The notes beneath the pieces were generated by a model. That model saw nothing but the letters and a program-made list of their open reading frames with translations, searched no databases and was not told where the DNA came from. Below, piece by piece: positions 40,501-48,791 of a stretch of DNA of 64,000 nt. The first letter of the stretch is position 1; every line of letters starts with the position of its first letter. The DNA is taken from NCBI GenBank assembly GCA_900110595.1, contig FOEZ01000004.1:248001-312000 (forward strand), read 5' to 3'. This stretch comes from Arthrobacter sp. OV608. Lineage in GTDB: Bacteria; Actinomycetota; Actinomycetes; Actinomycetales; Micrococcaceae. Made by a program: the position numbers and the translations under genes.

Positions 40501-41307
40501 GGGTGAGGACAGCGAGCGCTGGTCGGCCACAGCAAACCAGCGCATCTGGTCCACTTCGTCGCCGAAGAATTCCACCCGGATGGGATGGTCCTCGGTGGGC
40601 GGAAACACGTCGATGATGCCGCCGCGGACGGCAAACTCGCCGCGGTGGGTCACCATGTCCACCCGGGCATACGCGGCGTCGGCCAGGCTCCGCACCACGT
40701 CGGTGAACGGCTTCTCCTGGCCCACCTTCAGGGTGACGGGGACCAGCTCGCCGAGGCCGGCCACAACGGGCTGGACCACGGCGCGGACGGGCGCCACCAC
40801 CACCCGGAGCGGCCCCGCCGTCGACGTTTCCGGGTGCGCGAGGCGGCGCAGCACGGACAGCCGCCGCCCCACGGTGTCCGAGCGCGGTGAGAGCCGCTCG
40901 TGCGGGAGGGTCTCCCAGCTGGGGAATTCGGCTACGGCATCGGCAGGCAGGTATGCGCGCAGGGCGGCGGTAAGGTCCTCCGCCTCCCGCCCCGTGGCGG
41001 TGACCGCCAGGACCACGCCCGGCCCCGCACCGTCCGCTCCCCCGGCAGCGGCAGCCACGCCGTCGGCCATCTCGGCGAGCAGCACAGGCCGCAGCCCGGC
41101 CGGGGCGCTGATCTGGTAATCCTGGCCGCGGACGGCGAAGCCGCGGGCAGCCTCCGCACGGACCCGGGCGAAGGTCTGGTCCGCGGCGAGGGCGCGGCGC
41201 AGCCCCTCCAGCGAAGGGCCTACGCTGGACTTGCCGGTGCTGGATTTACCGGTGCCGGACTTTCCAGCGATGGATGTGCCGGCAGTGGACGGGCCGGGAA
41301 GGCTCAT
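37588..41307 (-). CDS. mfd: Transcription-repair coupling factor
   Basis: ATP-dependent translocase of 1239 residues that removes RNA polymerase stalled at DNA lesions and recruits UvrA. Order: UvrB-like N-terminal region, an RNAP-interaction domain near 600 (GDHVVHEQHGIGRFVEL), RecG-like helicase motifs near 700-870 (GDVGYGKTEIAVRAAF, VLVPTTLLAQQH, VIVDEEQRFGVEHKE, MSATPIPRTLEMSLTG), the TRG region, and the C-terminal UvrA-binding domain. AGGAG lies 8 nt before the ATG. Odd: residues 5-32 are an imperfect tandem repeat of Ser/Thr/Gly/Lys units (GKSGTGKSSTGKSS) with no counterpart in typical Mfd. Confidence 0.97.
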   Translation of the reverse strand: MSLPGPSTAGTSIAGKSGTGKSSTGKSSVGPSLEGLRRALAADQTFARVRAEAARGFAVRGQDYQISAPAGLRPVLLAEMADGVAAAAGGADGAGPGVVLAVTATGREAEDLTAALRAYLPADAVAEFPSWETLPHERLSPRSDTVGRRLSVLRRLAHPETSTAGPLRVVVAPVRAVVQPVVAGLGELVPVTLKVGQEKPFTDVVRSLADAAYARVDMVTHRGEFAVRGGIIDVFPPTEDHPIRVEFFGDEVDQMRWFAVADQRSLSSPGLHHPTELHAPPCREILITPSVMSRAATLKAQLPAAADMLEKIAGGIAVEGMESLAPVLVDAMVPFVEQLPAGSISVVIEPEKVRTRAHDLAATNEEFLEAAWSTASDGGTAPLDLSSQASAALHSASFRSLTDTRTSSLEHGVSWWSITSLAQDEELLPEIDVLNLHAREPRGYQGDVAEMMEFIGSHVRDQWRIVVATEGPGPAQRLAELFHDADIPCARVDSLDHEPQAGIIEVTTAAVGRGFVLDGLKLGLLTEADLLGRTSAGSTKDMRRMPSKRRNAVDPLQLVAGDHVVHEQHGIGRFVELIQRKVAGGGDGVREYLALEYAPSKRGAPGDRLFVPTDQLDQVTRYVGGDTPVLSKMGGADWASTKSKARKAVKEIAGELIRLYSARMASRGHAFAPDTPWQRELEEAFPYVETPDQLTTINEVKADMEREIPMDRLVSGDVGYGKTEIAVRAAFKAVQDGKQVAVLVPTTLLAQQHYETFTERFSGFPLRVKALSRFQGTKETKETVEGVKSGSVDVVIGTHRLLSKDFEFKDLGLVIVDEEQRFGVEHKEALKKMRTNVDVLAMSATPIPRTLEMSLTGIRETSTLATPPEERHPVLTYVGPYTDKQTSAAIRRELMREGQVFLVHNRVSTIERTAAKIRELVPEARVEVAHGQMSESRLEQIIVDFWEKRFDVLVCTTIIETGLDISNANTLIVDGADKYGLSQLHQLRGRVGRGRERAYAYFLYPSEKPLGEVALERLKAVATHNELGAGMQLAMKDLEIRGAGNLLGGEQSGHIQGVGFDLYIRLVGEAVADFRGEAEEKAAEMKIELPVNAHLPHDYVPGERLRLEAYRKLAAALTNEAIDEVLAELVDRYGEPPLPAQNLVAVARFRVGAREAGLSDVALQGNFIKFSPATLPESKVMRLNRMYPGSQSKPALDAVLIPKPKTAKIGGRDLQDAEILEWANGVIRNIFSDAPLAVG

Positions 41308-41483
41308 GGCAGAAGCTCCTGTGGTGTTGCGAAAAAGCAGGCAGCGCGAAAACCCGAAATTCGCTGCGAATCCCGGGTAGTTCCAGCCTACCCCCAGCCG
41401 GTGACATGGCAGCCGTCCACAGCCGCCGCGGCTCCGAACCCCTGAACAGGGACAGGCAAGGAAACAGGACGAGAGGGCACAGC

Positions 41484-42986
41484 ATGAGCGGAACCAGCAA
41501 GCATCCAGCCAAAACTGTCCTGGTTACCGGCGCCACCGGCTACATCGGCGGCCGCCTGGTGCCCAGGCTCCTGGACGAGGGGCACACGGTCAAAGTCCTG
41601 GTGCGCTCCCCCGGCAAGATCGCCGGCGTCCCGTGGCGGGACCAGGTGGAGGTGGTGGAAAGCAGCCTGGACGACGGCGGGGCGTTGCGGGCGGCGCTGG
41701 CCGGCGTTGACGTCTTCTACTACCTTGTGCACTCCATGGCGGCCGGTGCCGGCTTTGAAGCGAAGGAACAAGCGATGGCACGGACAGCTGCGGGTGCCGC
41801 AGCCGAGGCCGGCGTGGACAGGATCGTCTACCTGGGCGGTCTCCACCCCAGTGGAGTTGAGCTGTCCACCCACATGCGCTCCCGGGAGGCTGTGGGCCAG
41901 GTCTTCCTGGACAGCCCGGTGGACGCCATTGTTTTCCAGGCCGGGGTGGTGATCGGCTCGGGGTCGGCGTCGTTCGAGATGATCCGGCACCTCGCCGAAA
42001 CGCTGCCGCTGATGCCGGCGCCCAGCTGGGTCCGGAACCGGATCGAGGCGATCGCGGTGCGCGATGTCCTCTACTACCTCGTCTCCGCGGCGTCGCTGGA
42101 GGGCCCGCTCAACCGCACGTTCGACGTCGGCTGCCGCCAGGTGCTCACGTACGCCGGCATGATGCAGGAGTACGCTGCGGAAGCCGGCCTGCCCTACCGG
42201 CCGGTGCTGGCCCTGCCGGTTCCGGCGCCCAAGCTGGCCGGCATTTGGGTGGCCCTGACCACCCCCATCCCGCTGTCCATGGCCGTGCCCCTGGTCCAAT
42301 CGCTGCAGCACGATGCTGTCGCCAATGAGCACGACATCGACCAGTACATTCCGCAGCCCGACGGCGGCCTGACCGCCTACCGTACCGCCGTGGCCCTGGC
42401 CTTGGGCAAGGAACGCGACGGACAGGTGGAGACCACGTGGGCCAACGCCGGCGTCGATGCGGATCCCCTGCCGAGTGACCCCGACTGGGCCGGGCACAAG
42501 GTGTACACCGACGAACGGACCTTCCATGGCGACGTCGATCCCGCCCACGTGTGGACGGTCATCGAGGGCATCGGGGGTAGGAACGGCTGGTATTCCCTGC
42601 CGCTGGCCTGGCAGGTGCGCGGCTGGCTGGACAAACTGACCGGCGGCGCCGGGCTGCTGCGCGGACGCCGGCACCCGCACACCCTGGCCACAGGTGAAGT
42701 GGTGGACTGGTGGCGGGTGGAACGGATCGAGCGCGGGAAACTGCTCCGGCTCCGGGCCGAAATGCGGGCGCCGGGGCGTGCCTGGCTGGAGCTGTCCGTG
42801 GAACCGGACGGGAACGGCAGCCGGTACCGGCAGCGGGCCATTTTCTTCCCCAAGGGGCTGAGCGGGAGGCTGTACTGGCTCGCTGTCCTGCCGTTCCACA
42901 GCCTGATCTTCCCCGCCATGGCAAGGAATATCACCGGCGCGGCGCGGAAACTGGTGGATGCGGAGGCAGGCGTCCGGACCCCGTAG
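41484..42986 (+). CDS. SDR-family NAD(P)-binding protein with C-terminal DUF2867
   Basis: Protein of 500 residues. N-terminal Rossmann domain of the atypical SDR (NmrA-like) type: KTVLVTGATGYIGGRLVPRLL gives the TGxxGxxG motif, followed by DVFYYLVHSMAAG and YLGGLHPSG. The C-terminal 180 residues match DUF2867 (DERTFHGDVDPAHVWTVIEGIGG, LRLRAEMRAPGRAWLEL, RAIFFPKGLSGRLYWLAVLPFH). This two-domain form is widespread in actinobacteria; role unknown, probably a redox enzyme on a lipid or quinone-like substrate. Start at 41484 chosen because the sequence before it in the longer frame is antisense to mfd. Divergent from mfd. Confidence 0.87.
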   Translation: MSGTSKHPAKTVLVTGATGYIGGRLVPRLLDEGHTVKVLVRSPGKIAGVPWRDQVEVVESSLDDGGALRAALAGVDVFYYLVHSMAAGAGFEAKEQAMARTAAGAAAEAGVDRIVYLGGLHPSGVELSTHMRSREAVGQVFLDSPVDAIVFQAGVVIGSGSASFEMIRHLAETLPLMPAPSWVRNRIEAIAVRDVLYYLVSAASLEGPLNRTFDVGCRQVLTYAGMMQEYAAEAGLPYRPVLALPVPAPKLAGIWVALTTPIPLSMAVPLVQSLQHDAVANEHDIDQYIPQPDGGLTAYRTAVALALGKERDGQVETTWANAGVDADPLPSDPDWAGHKVYTDERTFHGDVDPAHVWTVIEGIGGRNGWYSLPLAWQVRGWLDKLTGGAGLLRGRRHPHTLATGEVVDWWRVERIERGKLLRLRAEMRAPGRAWLELSVEPDGNGSRYRQRAIFFPKGLSGRLYWLAVLPFHSLIFPAMARNITGAARKLVDAEAGVRTP

Positions 42987-43030
42987 GATGTTTGGAGCCT
43001 AATCCGACCCCCCACGTCCCAGGAGGACCC

Positions 43031-43528
43031 ATGGCCTTGAGCGCAACCACCACCCTTCCGCACTCCGTCCCCAGCGTTGCAGCTGTCCTGGTGAACGAGG
43101 ATTTCCAGCGCCACGTCAGCCAGCTGGTGGGCGGCACCCTGGAATCCTTCACTGTTGACGGCGATCTTGCCGGCGCATTCAGCGCCACGTCCGTCCGGAC
43201 CCTGCCCACCACGCGGCTGCCGGAGATCGCCCGTAAGTTCGTGGGTGAGCACCTTAAGGTGACCCAGGTGGAGAACTGGGACGCTCCCGCCGCGGACGGT
43301 TCCCGGCAGAGCAACATTTCCCTGAAGATCGCCGGCGCCCCGGTGGACGTCACCGCCGTTCAGCGGCTGGTAGCGGCCGACGGCGGCACCCGCGTGGAGC
43401 TCGAAGGTGCCGTTAAGTCCTCCGTGCCGTTCCTGGGCGGCAAGATCGCCGACGCTGCCGAACCGATGGTTGCCAAGGCACTGAACCTGCAGGCCCAGCA
43501 GGCACAGGCCTGGCTGGAAAGCCACTAG
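43031..43528 (+). CDS. DUF2505 family protein
   Basis: Protein of 165 residues of the DUF2505 family, a START/polyketide-cyclase-like fold found in actinobacteria. It starts with SATTTLPHSVPSVAAVLVNEDF and has the characteristic DVTAVQRLVAADGGTRVELEGAVKSSVPFLGGKI near the C terminus, ending in a helix with EPMVAKALNLQAQQAQAWL. AGGAGG lies 5 nt before the ATG. Function unknown; a lipophilic ligand pocket is usual for the fold. The next small membrane gene follows after 4 bp, so they form a pair. Confidence 0.85.
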   Translation: MALSATTTLPHSVPSVAAVLVNEDFQRHVSQLVGGTLESFTVDGDLAGAFSATSVRTLPTTRLPEIARKFVGEHLKVTQVENWDAPAADGSRQSNISLKIAGAPVDVTAVQRLVAADGGTRVELEGAVKSSVPFLGGKIADAAEPMVAKALNLQAQQAQAWLESH

Positions 43529-43532
43529 GCGC

Positions 43533-43754
43533 GTGGAACTGCCCGTCTTTGCCGCGCTCGTCCTGATCGTTGCCGGCATCTGGTCGCTGGTGGTCTGGCC
43601 GCAGTTCCTGCGCCGGGTCATGAAGGATCCGCGCGCCCGCGACGCTGCCGGCAAGGCCACCAAGTTCCTCACCGTCCACGTGGTGCTGGTAGCCATCTCG
43701 ATGGTGCTGGGTGCGGCCACGGCCCTGATTGGAATTCTGGGGCTGTTCAGCTAG
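43533..43754 (+). CDS. Small membrane protein (SCO4848-like)
   Basis: Membrane protein of 73 residues with two helices: LPVFAALVLIVAGIWSLVVWP and VVLVAISMVLGAATALIGILG. The segment between them, WPQFLRRVMKDPRARD, is the recognisable part of an actinobacterial family annotated SCO4848-like. Start is GTG, 4 bp after the DUF2505 stop. Unknown function. Confidence 0.8.
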   Translation: MELPVFAALVLIVAGIWSLVVWPQFLRRVMKDPRARDAAGKATKFLTVHVVLVAISMVLGAATALIGILGLFS

Positions 43755-43795
43755 GGCCAGCCCCGCCAGGCATCAAACCAGGCCGCCAGGCATTA

Positions 43796-43841
43796 AAAAC
43801 GTCCGGCCCTCATCCCGTTGGGGAGGAGGGCCGGACGTTTT
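43796..43841. terminator. Bidirectional hairpin terminator
   Basis: A perfect 16-bp stem (43796-43811 with 43826-43841) between convergent genes, with A-run before and T-run after, so it works in both directions. Confidence 0.93.
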
Positions 43842-43861
43842 GCTGTCTTGGCTTTTGCGTC

Positions 43862-44311
43862 TCAGGCGGCCTGGTTGAGCGCGTCTTCGGCGGCAACCCA
43901 GGAAATCATGGCGCACTTGACCCGTGCCGCGTACCGGGCCACGCCCTCAAACGCTGCTGCGTCTCCCAGCAAGTCCGGATCCGCATGGATCTTTCCCCGG
44001 GATCGCAGGACCTCGCGGAAGCTGTCGATCACCTCGTGAAGTTCCGCCACGGTCATGCCCTCTGCAAGGTCGGTCAGGACAGAGGCCGAGGCCATGGAGA
44101 TGGAGCAACCCGCGCCGTCCCAGGCAACCTGTGCCACTTTCCCTTCGCTGACGGCCAGGCGCAGTGTTACTTCGTCGCCGCAGACCGGATTGAGCTGATG
44201 GGACTGGCCGGTGGTGGCGCCGTTGGGCGCGTCGGTGCCGGCCAGTCCGCTGCCATGGCGGGCTTTGGAATGGTCCAGGATGATCTGCTGGTACAGCTGG
44301 TCGAGGCTCAT
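43862..44311 (-). CDS. sufU: SufU-type iron-sulfur cluster assembly scaffold / sulfurtransferase
   Basis: Protein of 149 residues that receives persulfide sulfur from SufS. The three Cys zinc/sulfur ligands are visible: NPVCGDEVTL, WDGAGCSISMASASVL and RVKCAMISW. The insertion typical of SufU between the first and second Cys is present. A start with MSLDQLYQQIILDHSKARHG is conventional. It lies 27 bp after sufS on the same strand. sufBCD are not in the window. Confidence 0.95.
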   Translation of the reverse strand: MSLDQLYQQIILDHSKARHGSGLAGTDAPNGATTGQSHQLNPVCGDEVTLRLAVSEGKVAQVAWDGAGCSISMASASVLTDLAEGMTVAELHEVIDSFREVLRSRGKIHADPDLLGDAAAFEGVARYAARVKCAMISWVAAEDALNQAA

Positions 44312-44338
44312 GGTTTTACCTTTGGGGTGTGTGGGGTC

Positions 44339-45664
44339 TTAGGCGCGGAAGTAGGCACGCACGCCCGCGACGGCATCCAGGAACTGGTCGACGTCGTCCG
44401 TGGTGTTGTAAAGGTAGGCGCTCGCCCTGGTGGTGGCGGTCAGACCCAGCCGTCGGTGCAGCGGCTGGGCACAGTGGTGGCCCACCCGCACCGCGATGCC
44501 CCGCGAGTCCAGGAACTGGCCCACGTCATGGGCGTGGACACCGTCGACGTCGAAGGCGGCGAGCCCGATGCGGTCCTGCCCGGCTGCAGGCCCGAGGACG
44601 CGGACGCCCGGGATGGATTCGAGGCCGGTGACCATCCGCTGGCCGAGCTCGGCCTCCCACCGGTGGATCCGGTCCAGCCCTGTTTCGGTCAGGTAGTTCA
44701 CGGCCGCGGCCAGCGCCACCGCCTGGGAGATGCGCTGGGTGCCGGCTTCGAAGCGCTGGGGCGCAGGCAGGTACTCGGCCCGCTCCATGGTGACCGTGGT
44801 GATCATGGAGCCGCCGGTCAGGAACGGCGGCAGCACGTCCAGGATGTCCTGCTTCCCGTAGAACACGCCGATTCCCGTGGGTGCAAGCATCTTGTGCCCG
44901 GAGAACACCGCAAAGTCCACATCCAGCTCTTTGACGTCCAGCGGCATGTGCGGGGCGGACTGGCAGGCGTCCAGCACCACCAAGGCTCCGGCCTGCCGGC
45001 CCAGGGCTGCGAGTTCAGTGACGGGGTTGATGGTGCCTAGGACGTTGGAGGCGTGGGTGAAGGCCAGGAGCTTTGTCCGGCCGTTCACGATCTCCCTGGC
45101 CGCGTCCATACGGAGGCTGCCGGCGTCGTCCACGGGAATGTACCGCAGGGTGGCCCCGGTGCGGAAGGCGAGTTCCTGCCAGGGAATGAGGTTGGCGTGG
45201 TGCTCCATCTCGGTGACCACGATTTCGTCGCCCGGGTTCAGGGCAAGCTCCTTGAGCCGCGCGTCGCCCCGGCCCTGGGCAGCCCACAACCCCGCATTGG
45301 ACAGGGCGTAGCTGAGGAGGTTCAGGCCCTCGGTGGCGTTGGACGTCCAGATGACCTCCGAGTAGTCGGCGCCCACAAAGTCGGCCACCGTCTGCCGGGC
45401 GTCCTCGAACGCCTCGGTGGCCTCGACGGCGAGGTGGTGGGCGCCGCGGTGCACGGCGGCGTTGCGCTGCTCGTAGAACTCCTGCTCGGCCTCGATGACG
45501 CTGAGCGGATTCTGTGACGTGGCGCCGGAGTCCAGGTAGATCAGCGGGCGACCGTTGACCAGTTGGTCCAGGACCGGGAAATCGTTGCGGATGCGCTGCA
45601 CTTCGGCGTTGTCCATCACCGGTACGGCACGTTCCAGTGTGGCTGGCGTTGAAACTACGGCCAA
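44339..45664 (-). CDS. sufS: Cysteine desulfurase SufS
   Basis: PLP enzyme of 441 residues that takes sulfur from cysteine for Fe-S cluster assembly with SufU. Motifs: LIYLDSGATSQNP, the ATEGLNLLSYAL loop, VTEMEHHANLIPWQ with the PLP-stacking His, FAVFSGHKMLAPTGIGVF with the Schiff-base Lys, and RVGHHCAQPLHRRLG with the persulfide Cys. A TTG start at 45664 is chosen because AAGGAG lies 6 nt upstream; the open frame to 45748 has no site. The N-terminal 25 residues before DFPVLDQLVNGRP are longer than usual. Confidence 0.94.
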   Translation of the reverse strand: MAVVSTPATLERAVPVMDNAEVQRIRNDFPVLDQLVNGRPLIYLDSGATSQNPLSVIEAEQEFYEQRNAAVHRGAHHLAVEATEAFEDARQTVADFVGADYSEVIWTSNATEGLNLLSYALSNAGLWAAQGRGDARLKELALNPGDEIVVTEMEHHANLIPWQELAFRTGATLRYIPVDDAGSLRMDAAREIVNGRTKLLAFTHASNVLGTINPVTELAALGRQAGALVVLDACQSAPHMPLDVKELDVDFAVFSGHKMLAPTGIGVFYGKQDILDVLPPFLTGGSMITTVTMERAEYLPAPQRFEAGTQRISQAVALAAAVNYLTETGLDRIHRWEAELGQRMVTGLESIPGVRVLGPAAGQDRIGLAAFDVDGVHAHDVGQFLDSRGIAVRVGHHCAQPLHRRLGLTATTRASAYLYNTTDDVDQFLDAVAGVRAYFRA

Positions 45665-45715
45665 AACAAACTCCTTGAAATGCCAACGGATGACACTCAA
45701 TTGTCCCACACACGG

Positions 45716-45750
45716 CTGTGGCGGCCGCCCGGTGGGGGCAGCCGCCACAG
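45716..45750. other. Intergenic hairpin
   Basis: A 10-bp perfect stem (45716-45725 with 45741-45750) with a 15-nt loop between sufS and the LuxR genes. No T tract, so a terminator is only possible. Confidence 0.45.
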
Positions 45751-45780
45751 TCGCTCCGGGCTTCAGCCCGCGGAATGGAG

Positions 45781-45837
45781 GGCCGGCGACGGCTGGGGGG
45801 AGAGTCTCGGTCTCAGAAGACTCTGACGTCGCCGGCC
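45781..45837. other. Long nested inverted repeat
   Basis: Outer arms GGCCGGCGACG (45781-45791) and CGTCGCCGGCC (45827-45837); inner arms AGAGTCT (45801-45807) and AGACTCT (45818-45824). It could be a terminator of minus-strand transcription from the LuxR genes or a structured RNA. Confidence 0.5.
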
Positions 45838-45938
45838 CCGTCCAGCCCGGTCCCAGTGGACCGGAAGTTTGTTGGATACAAGGCCTGGTTATGTTCCCGC
45901 CGCTGCGGCTTCTTTCGTGCCGCTTGCTTTGGTTCCAT
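45813..45938 (-). CDS. Possible 41-residue basic peptide
   Basis: A short frame starting MEPKQAARKKPQRREHNQ and ending GAGDVRVF. GGAG lies 9 nt before the ATG, and the stop codon falls in a nested hairpin (45781-45837). The basic N terminus is plausible for a nucleic-acid binder, but there is no family match from memory and the length is small. It is the only candidate gene in the 470 bp between sufS and the LuxR pair. Low confidence. Confidence 0.25.
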   Translation of the reverse strand: MEPKQAARKKPQRREHNQALYPTNFRSTGTGLDGAGDVRVF

Positions 45939-46135
45939 AAGTAAATACTCCGGGGCCACCCTGCACACGAGTAGGGTGTACTCGAATTCCGCCACCTGGG
46001 ACTACCTAGGGTCGGCGGATACCCGCAGGCACCGGAAAGCGCCCGGGAGTGCCCCGGCGGCTTGCGGACGGAGGGGCATGGAAGTGCCCGGCCGGTGCCT
46101 CAGGGAAGCACAACCGGGGGCTCTGGCGGGAAAGC

Positions 46136-48685
46136 CTACTTGGGCAGTGCGGACTCCAGCTCATCACGGCTCCGCACGCCAAGCTTGACGTACGTGCGGT
46201 ACAGGTGGCCCTCCACGGTGCGCACCGACACCATCAGCCGCTGGGCGATTTCACGGTCCGTGAGGCCTTGGACCGCCAGTCCCACAATGTCCTGTTCACG
46301 CCGGGTAAGGTGGACGGCCGGTGCCGCGGCGATAAAGCGGCCTTCCCGGAATCTTTCACCGAGTTCGTGGTCGCATTTCTCCCGCAGCGCCACGGCCTGC
46401 CTGGACCGCCGGCGTTCCCCCGACTGTTCCAGCAGGGTGCTGGCGCGGGCGTAGGCCTCCCGTGCCAGGTTCACGAAGCCCGCTTCCTCCAGTGCGGAGG
46501 CCGTCTCCATCAACGCGTCCCCGTCCGCTTCTTCCCACCGGGCGGCCAGGGCAAGCATTGCCTGGGCCCAGCGGCCCTCCACGCCTTGGGCAACCGTCTG
46601 CACCATCGGGATAACCGAGGGGTCGCCCAGATCCCAGCAGACCGCAAGGAGCTCAAGCAGGGTTCCCGCCCTCGCGGTGGCATCCGGCGTGGTGGCCAGC
46701 GTGTGCAGCGCGGCAAGTCCTTTGCCGTCCCGGGAAAGGTACTCGGCGGCAGCGGCGCTGTAGGCAGCGGCAAGGAGTTCGTGGGCAGGTCCGCCTGCGC
46801 CCGCATCGCTGTAGTCCTGTTCCAGTCGCTGCGCCTGGGCCGAATCCCCCAGCCTCGCGGCAACATAAAAGCCCAGGGCTGAAGCGAAGCGGAACAGCTG
46901 CAGGGGATCGTTCAGCCGGAGTGCCTCCACGGCCGGCAGCAGCACCTGGTATGCACGCTCCATCCGGCCCTGCCGCAGCAGGGAGTAGCCCCGCAGCACC
47001 TGGAGGCTGCCGCTGAAGGTGGCGGACCCAGGCCCATGGCTTGCGGCGTAATTGTCGAGCTCCCGCTCGGCCGATTCCCACTCCCCCATCGCAAGGTAGT
47101 CGGTCACCAGCCGGCCCAGCACAAACTCGGTGTAGAAGAACAGGCTGTCTTCCAGCGGAGGCAGCTCGGATGCGGCCAGCAGCGCCGAATCCAGGCCCTC
47201 GGAGGCGCGGCCGGTGGCAGCCAGGGCGTGCGCCAGGAGTGCCTCCCCCAACGCCCTGAGCGGTTCGCCTCCGGCATCCGTTGAGGTGCTGTTCCTGATG
47301 TCCCTGACCTCCGCGGCCAGCGCTTCGGCGTCCACGTCCCCGCCCAGCTCCAGGAGCCGCACGACGCGCAGGAGCTGATCCGGCGCGGGGTCGTCGCCGT
47401 CCTCCCGCTGTTGGACGTGCCCGCGCATGTCCTCTGCGAGGGCGTTGAGCGGGGCGCCATTCGCCTGGTGGGCGGCGGCCCGGAGCAGTACGACGGCGGG
47501 ACCTTCCGCCGTACCGGACAATTGCCGCCAGCAGGCGTCCAGGAGGTCGGCAGCCGGCCCGTACATGCCCTCGTTATAGAGCGCCCGGGCCTGGATGGCC
47601 TTAGCCAGGGGCACCAGTGCAGGATCCCTGATTTTGGCGGCTATGGTGCGGGCACTGTCGTTGCGGAAGCGCCTCAAGGCTTCGCGGGCGGCCTGCAGCA
47701 TCTCGGGATCAGGAATGCGCAGGCCAACCTCGAATGCCCACTCGACGGAGCGGAGCATGCCCTCGCCGCGCAGGGCAGTGCCGTCCTGATGGGCCCGGAT
47801 CCGTTCCAGCAGTTGCAGGCTCCGGGACACTGACAAGGTGTTCCTGATGGCCTTGGCGAACAGGGCGTTCCACATGGAGAGTTCGGAGGGAATCCCGGAA
47901 CTCTCGGAAACCATCTGCTGGTCAATGAGGGACCGGACCACGGCGGCCCCGCTGATGTCCTCGATCACTTTCCGGCCTACCGGTCCGGCGAGGGCTATGA
48001 GCTTCAGGGCTTCCTGTTCCTCCGGCGCCCGCCGGAGGTGGTCCTTCGTCACTACAGCCGTGAGCTGGGGGCCGTCAGAAGGCAGGGCTCCCAACAGTAT
48101 CCAGATGCCGTTCCGTTTGGCCAGGACGCCCGTTTCCGCGGCATCGTGCAGCAGTGCGTCCAGGATGCGCGGGTTCCCGCCGGAGCCATGCCAGACAGCA
48201 TCAACAGTGGCCGGCGGAACGGTTCCGTCGAGGACATGGGCCAATACCTCTTCGATCTGGTCCCGGTTCAGGGGCCGCAGGTCCACCCGCTCGGCAAGGC
48301 CGTCGTACCAGAGCTGGTCCAACGGCTGCGGAAGGCCGGGCCGGGGCCTGGCAGCAGCCACCACCGTAGCCCAGCCGGCAGAGATGAGGTCTGCCAGTAC
48401 GCCGGCGGAGGCGTCGTCCAGGTGGTGGGCATCATCCACCACCAGCAGGACGGGGGCACCGCGGCCTGCCTTGAGTTTTTCGAAGTAGGTCCACATTGAC
48501 CGCAGGACCGCTACCGGCGAGACGGACTCTTCAGCGCTCAGGTCGCCCGTATAGGGGGTGAGGACGCCGAAGGGCACGGCCGCGAGGGCGGAGCTGCCGT
48601 GGATCTGCAGGATGTTCAGCTGCCCGGCGAGACGTTCGGCAATCGCCTCGGTTACGGACGTTTTGCCGATGCCTGGTCCTGCCAT
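46136..48685 (-). CDS. Large LuxR-family ATPase regulator (second of tandem pair)
   Basis: Transcriptional regulator of the LAL/MalT-like STAND class, at least 849 residues. An NTPase domain with Walker A MAGPGIGKTSVTE at its first residues and Walker B VLLVVDDAHHLDD at about 105; a long helical-repeat middle part with TPR-like character; a C-terminal LuxR helix-turn-helix (LTRREQDIVGLAVQGLTDREIAQRL, VRTVEGHLYRTYVKLG). The ATG at 48685 sits inside the ATPase domain: homologous sequence continues upstream (TGRREPLERICNIV) to a TGA at about 48808 with no ATG, GTG or TTG. The true start is probably a CTG at 48805, overlapping the previous gene. Confidence 0.85.
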   Translation of the reverse strand: MAGPGIGKTSVTEAIAERLAGQLNILQIHGSSALAAVPFGVLTPYTGDLSAEESVSPVAVLRSMWTYFEKLKAGRGAPVLLVVDDAHHLDDASAGVLADLISAGWATVVAAARPRPGLPQPLDQLWYDGLAERVDLRPLNRDQIEEVLAHVLDGTVPPATVDAVWHGSGGNPRILDALLHDAAETGVLAKRNGIWILLGALPSDGPQLTAVVTKDHLRRAPEEQEALKLIALAGPVGRKVIEDISGAAVVRSLIDQQMVSESSGIPSELSMWNALFAKAIRNTLSVSRSLQLLERIRAHQDGTALRGEGMLRSVEWAFEVGLRIPDPEMLQAAREALRRFRNDSARTIAAKIRDPALVPLAKAIQARALYNEGMYGPAADLLDACWRQLSGTAEGPAVVLLRAAAHQANGAPLNALAEDMRGHVQQREDGDDPAPDQLLRVVRLLELGGDVDAEALAAEVRDIRNSTSTDAGGEPLRALGEALLAHALAATGRASEGLDSALLAASELPPLEDSLFFYTEFVLGRLVTDYLAMGEWESAERELDNYAASHGPGSATFSGSLQVLRGYSLLRQGRMERAYQVLLPAVEALRLNDPLQLFRFASALGFYVAARLGDSAQAQRLEQDYSDAGAGGPAHELLAAAYSAAAAEYLSRDGKGLAALHTLATTPDATARAGTLLELLAVCWDLGDPSVIPMVQTVAQGVEGRWAQAMLALAARWEEADGDALMETASALEEAGFVNLAREAYARASTLLEQSGERRRSRQAVALREKCDHELGERFREGRFIAAAPAVHLTRREQDIVGLAVQGLTDREIAQRLMVSVRTVEGHLYRTYVKLGVRSRDELESALPK

Positions 48686-48791
48686 GAGGAAAACGGCATG
48701 GCTGCTGCCGTTCCGGACAATATTGCAGATCCGTTCCAGCGGCTCCCGCCTCCCGGTGAGGGCGCGGTGGGCTGTTTGCGGTTTGTGGCCG

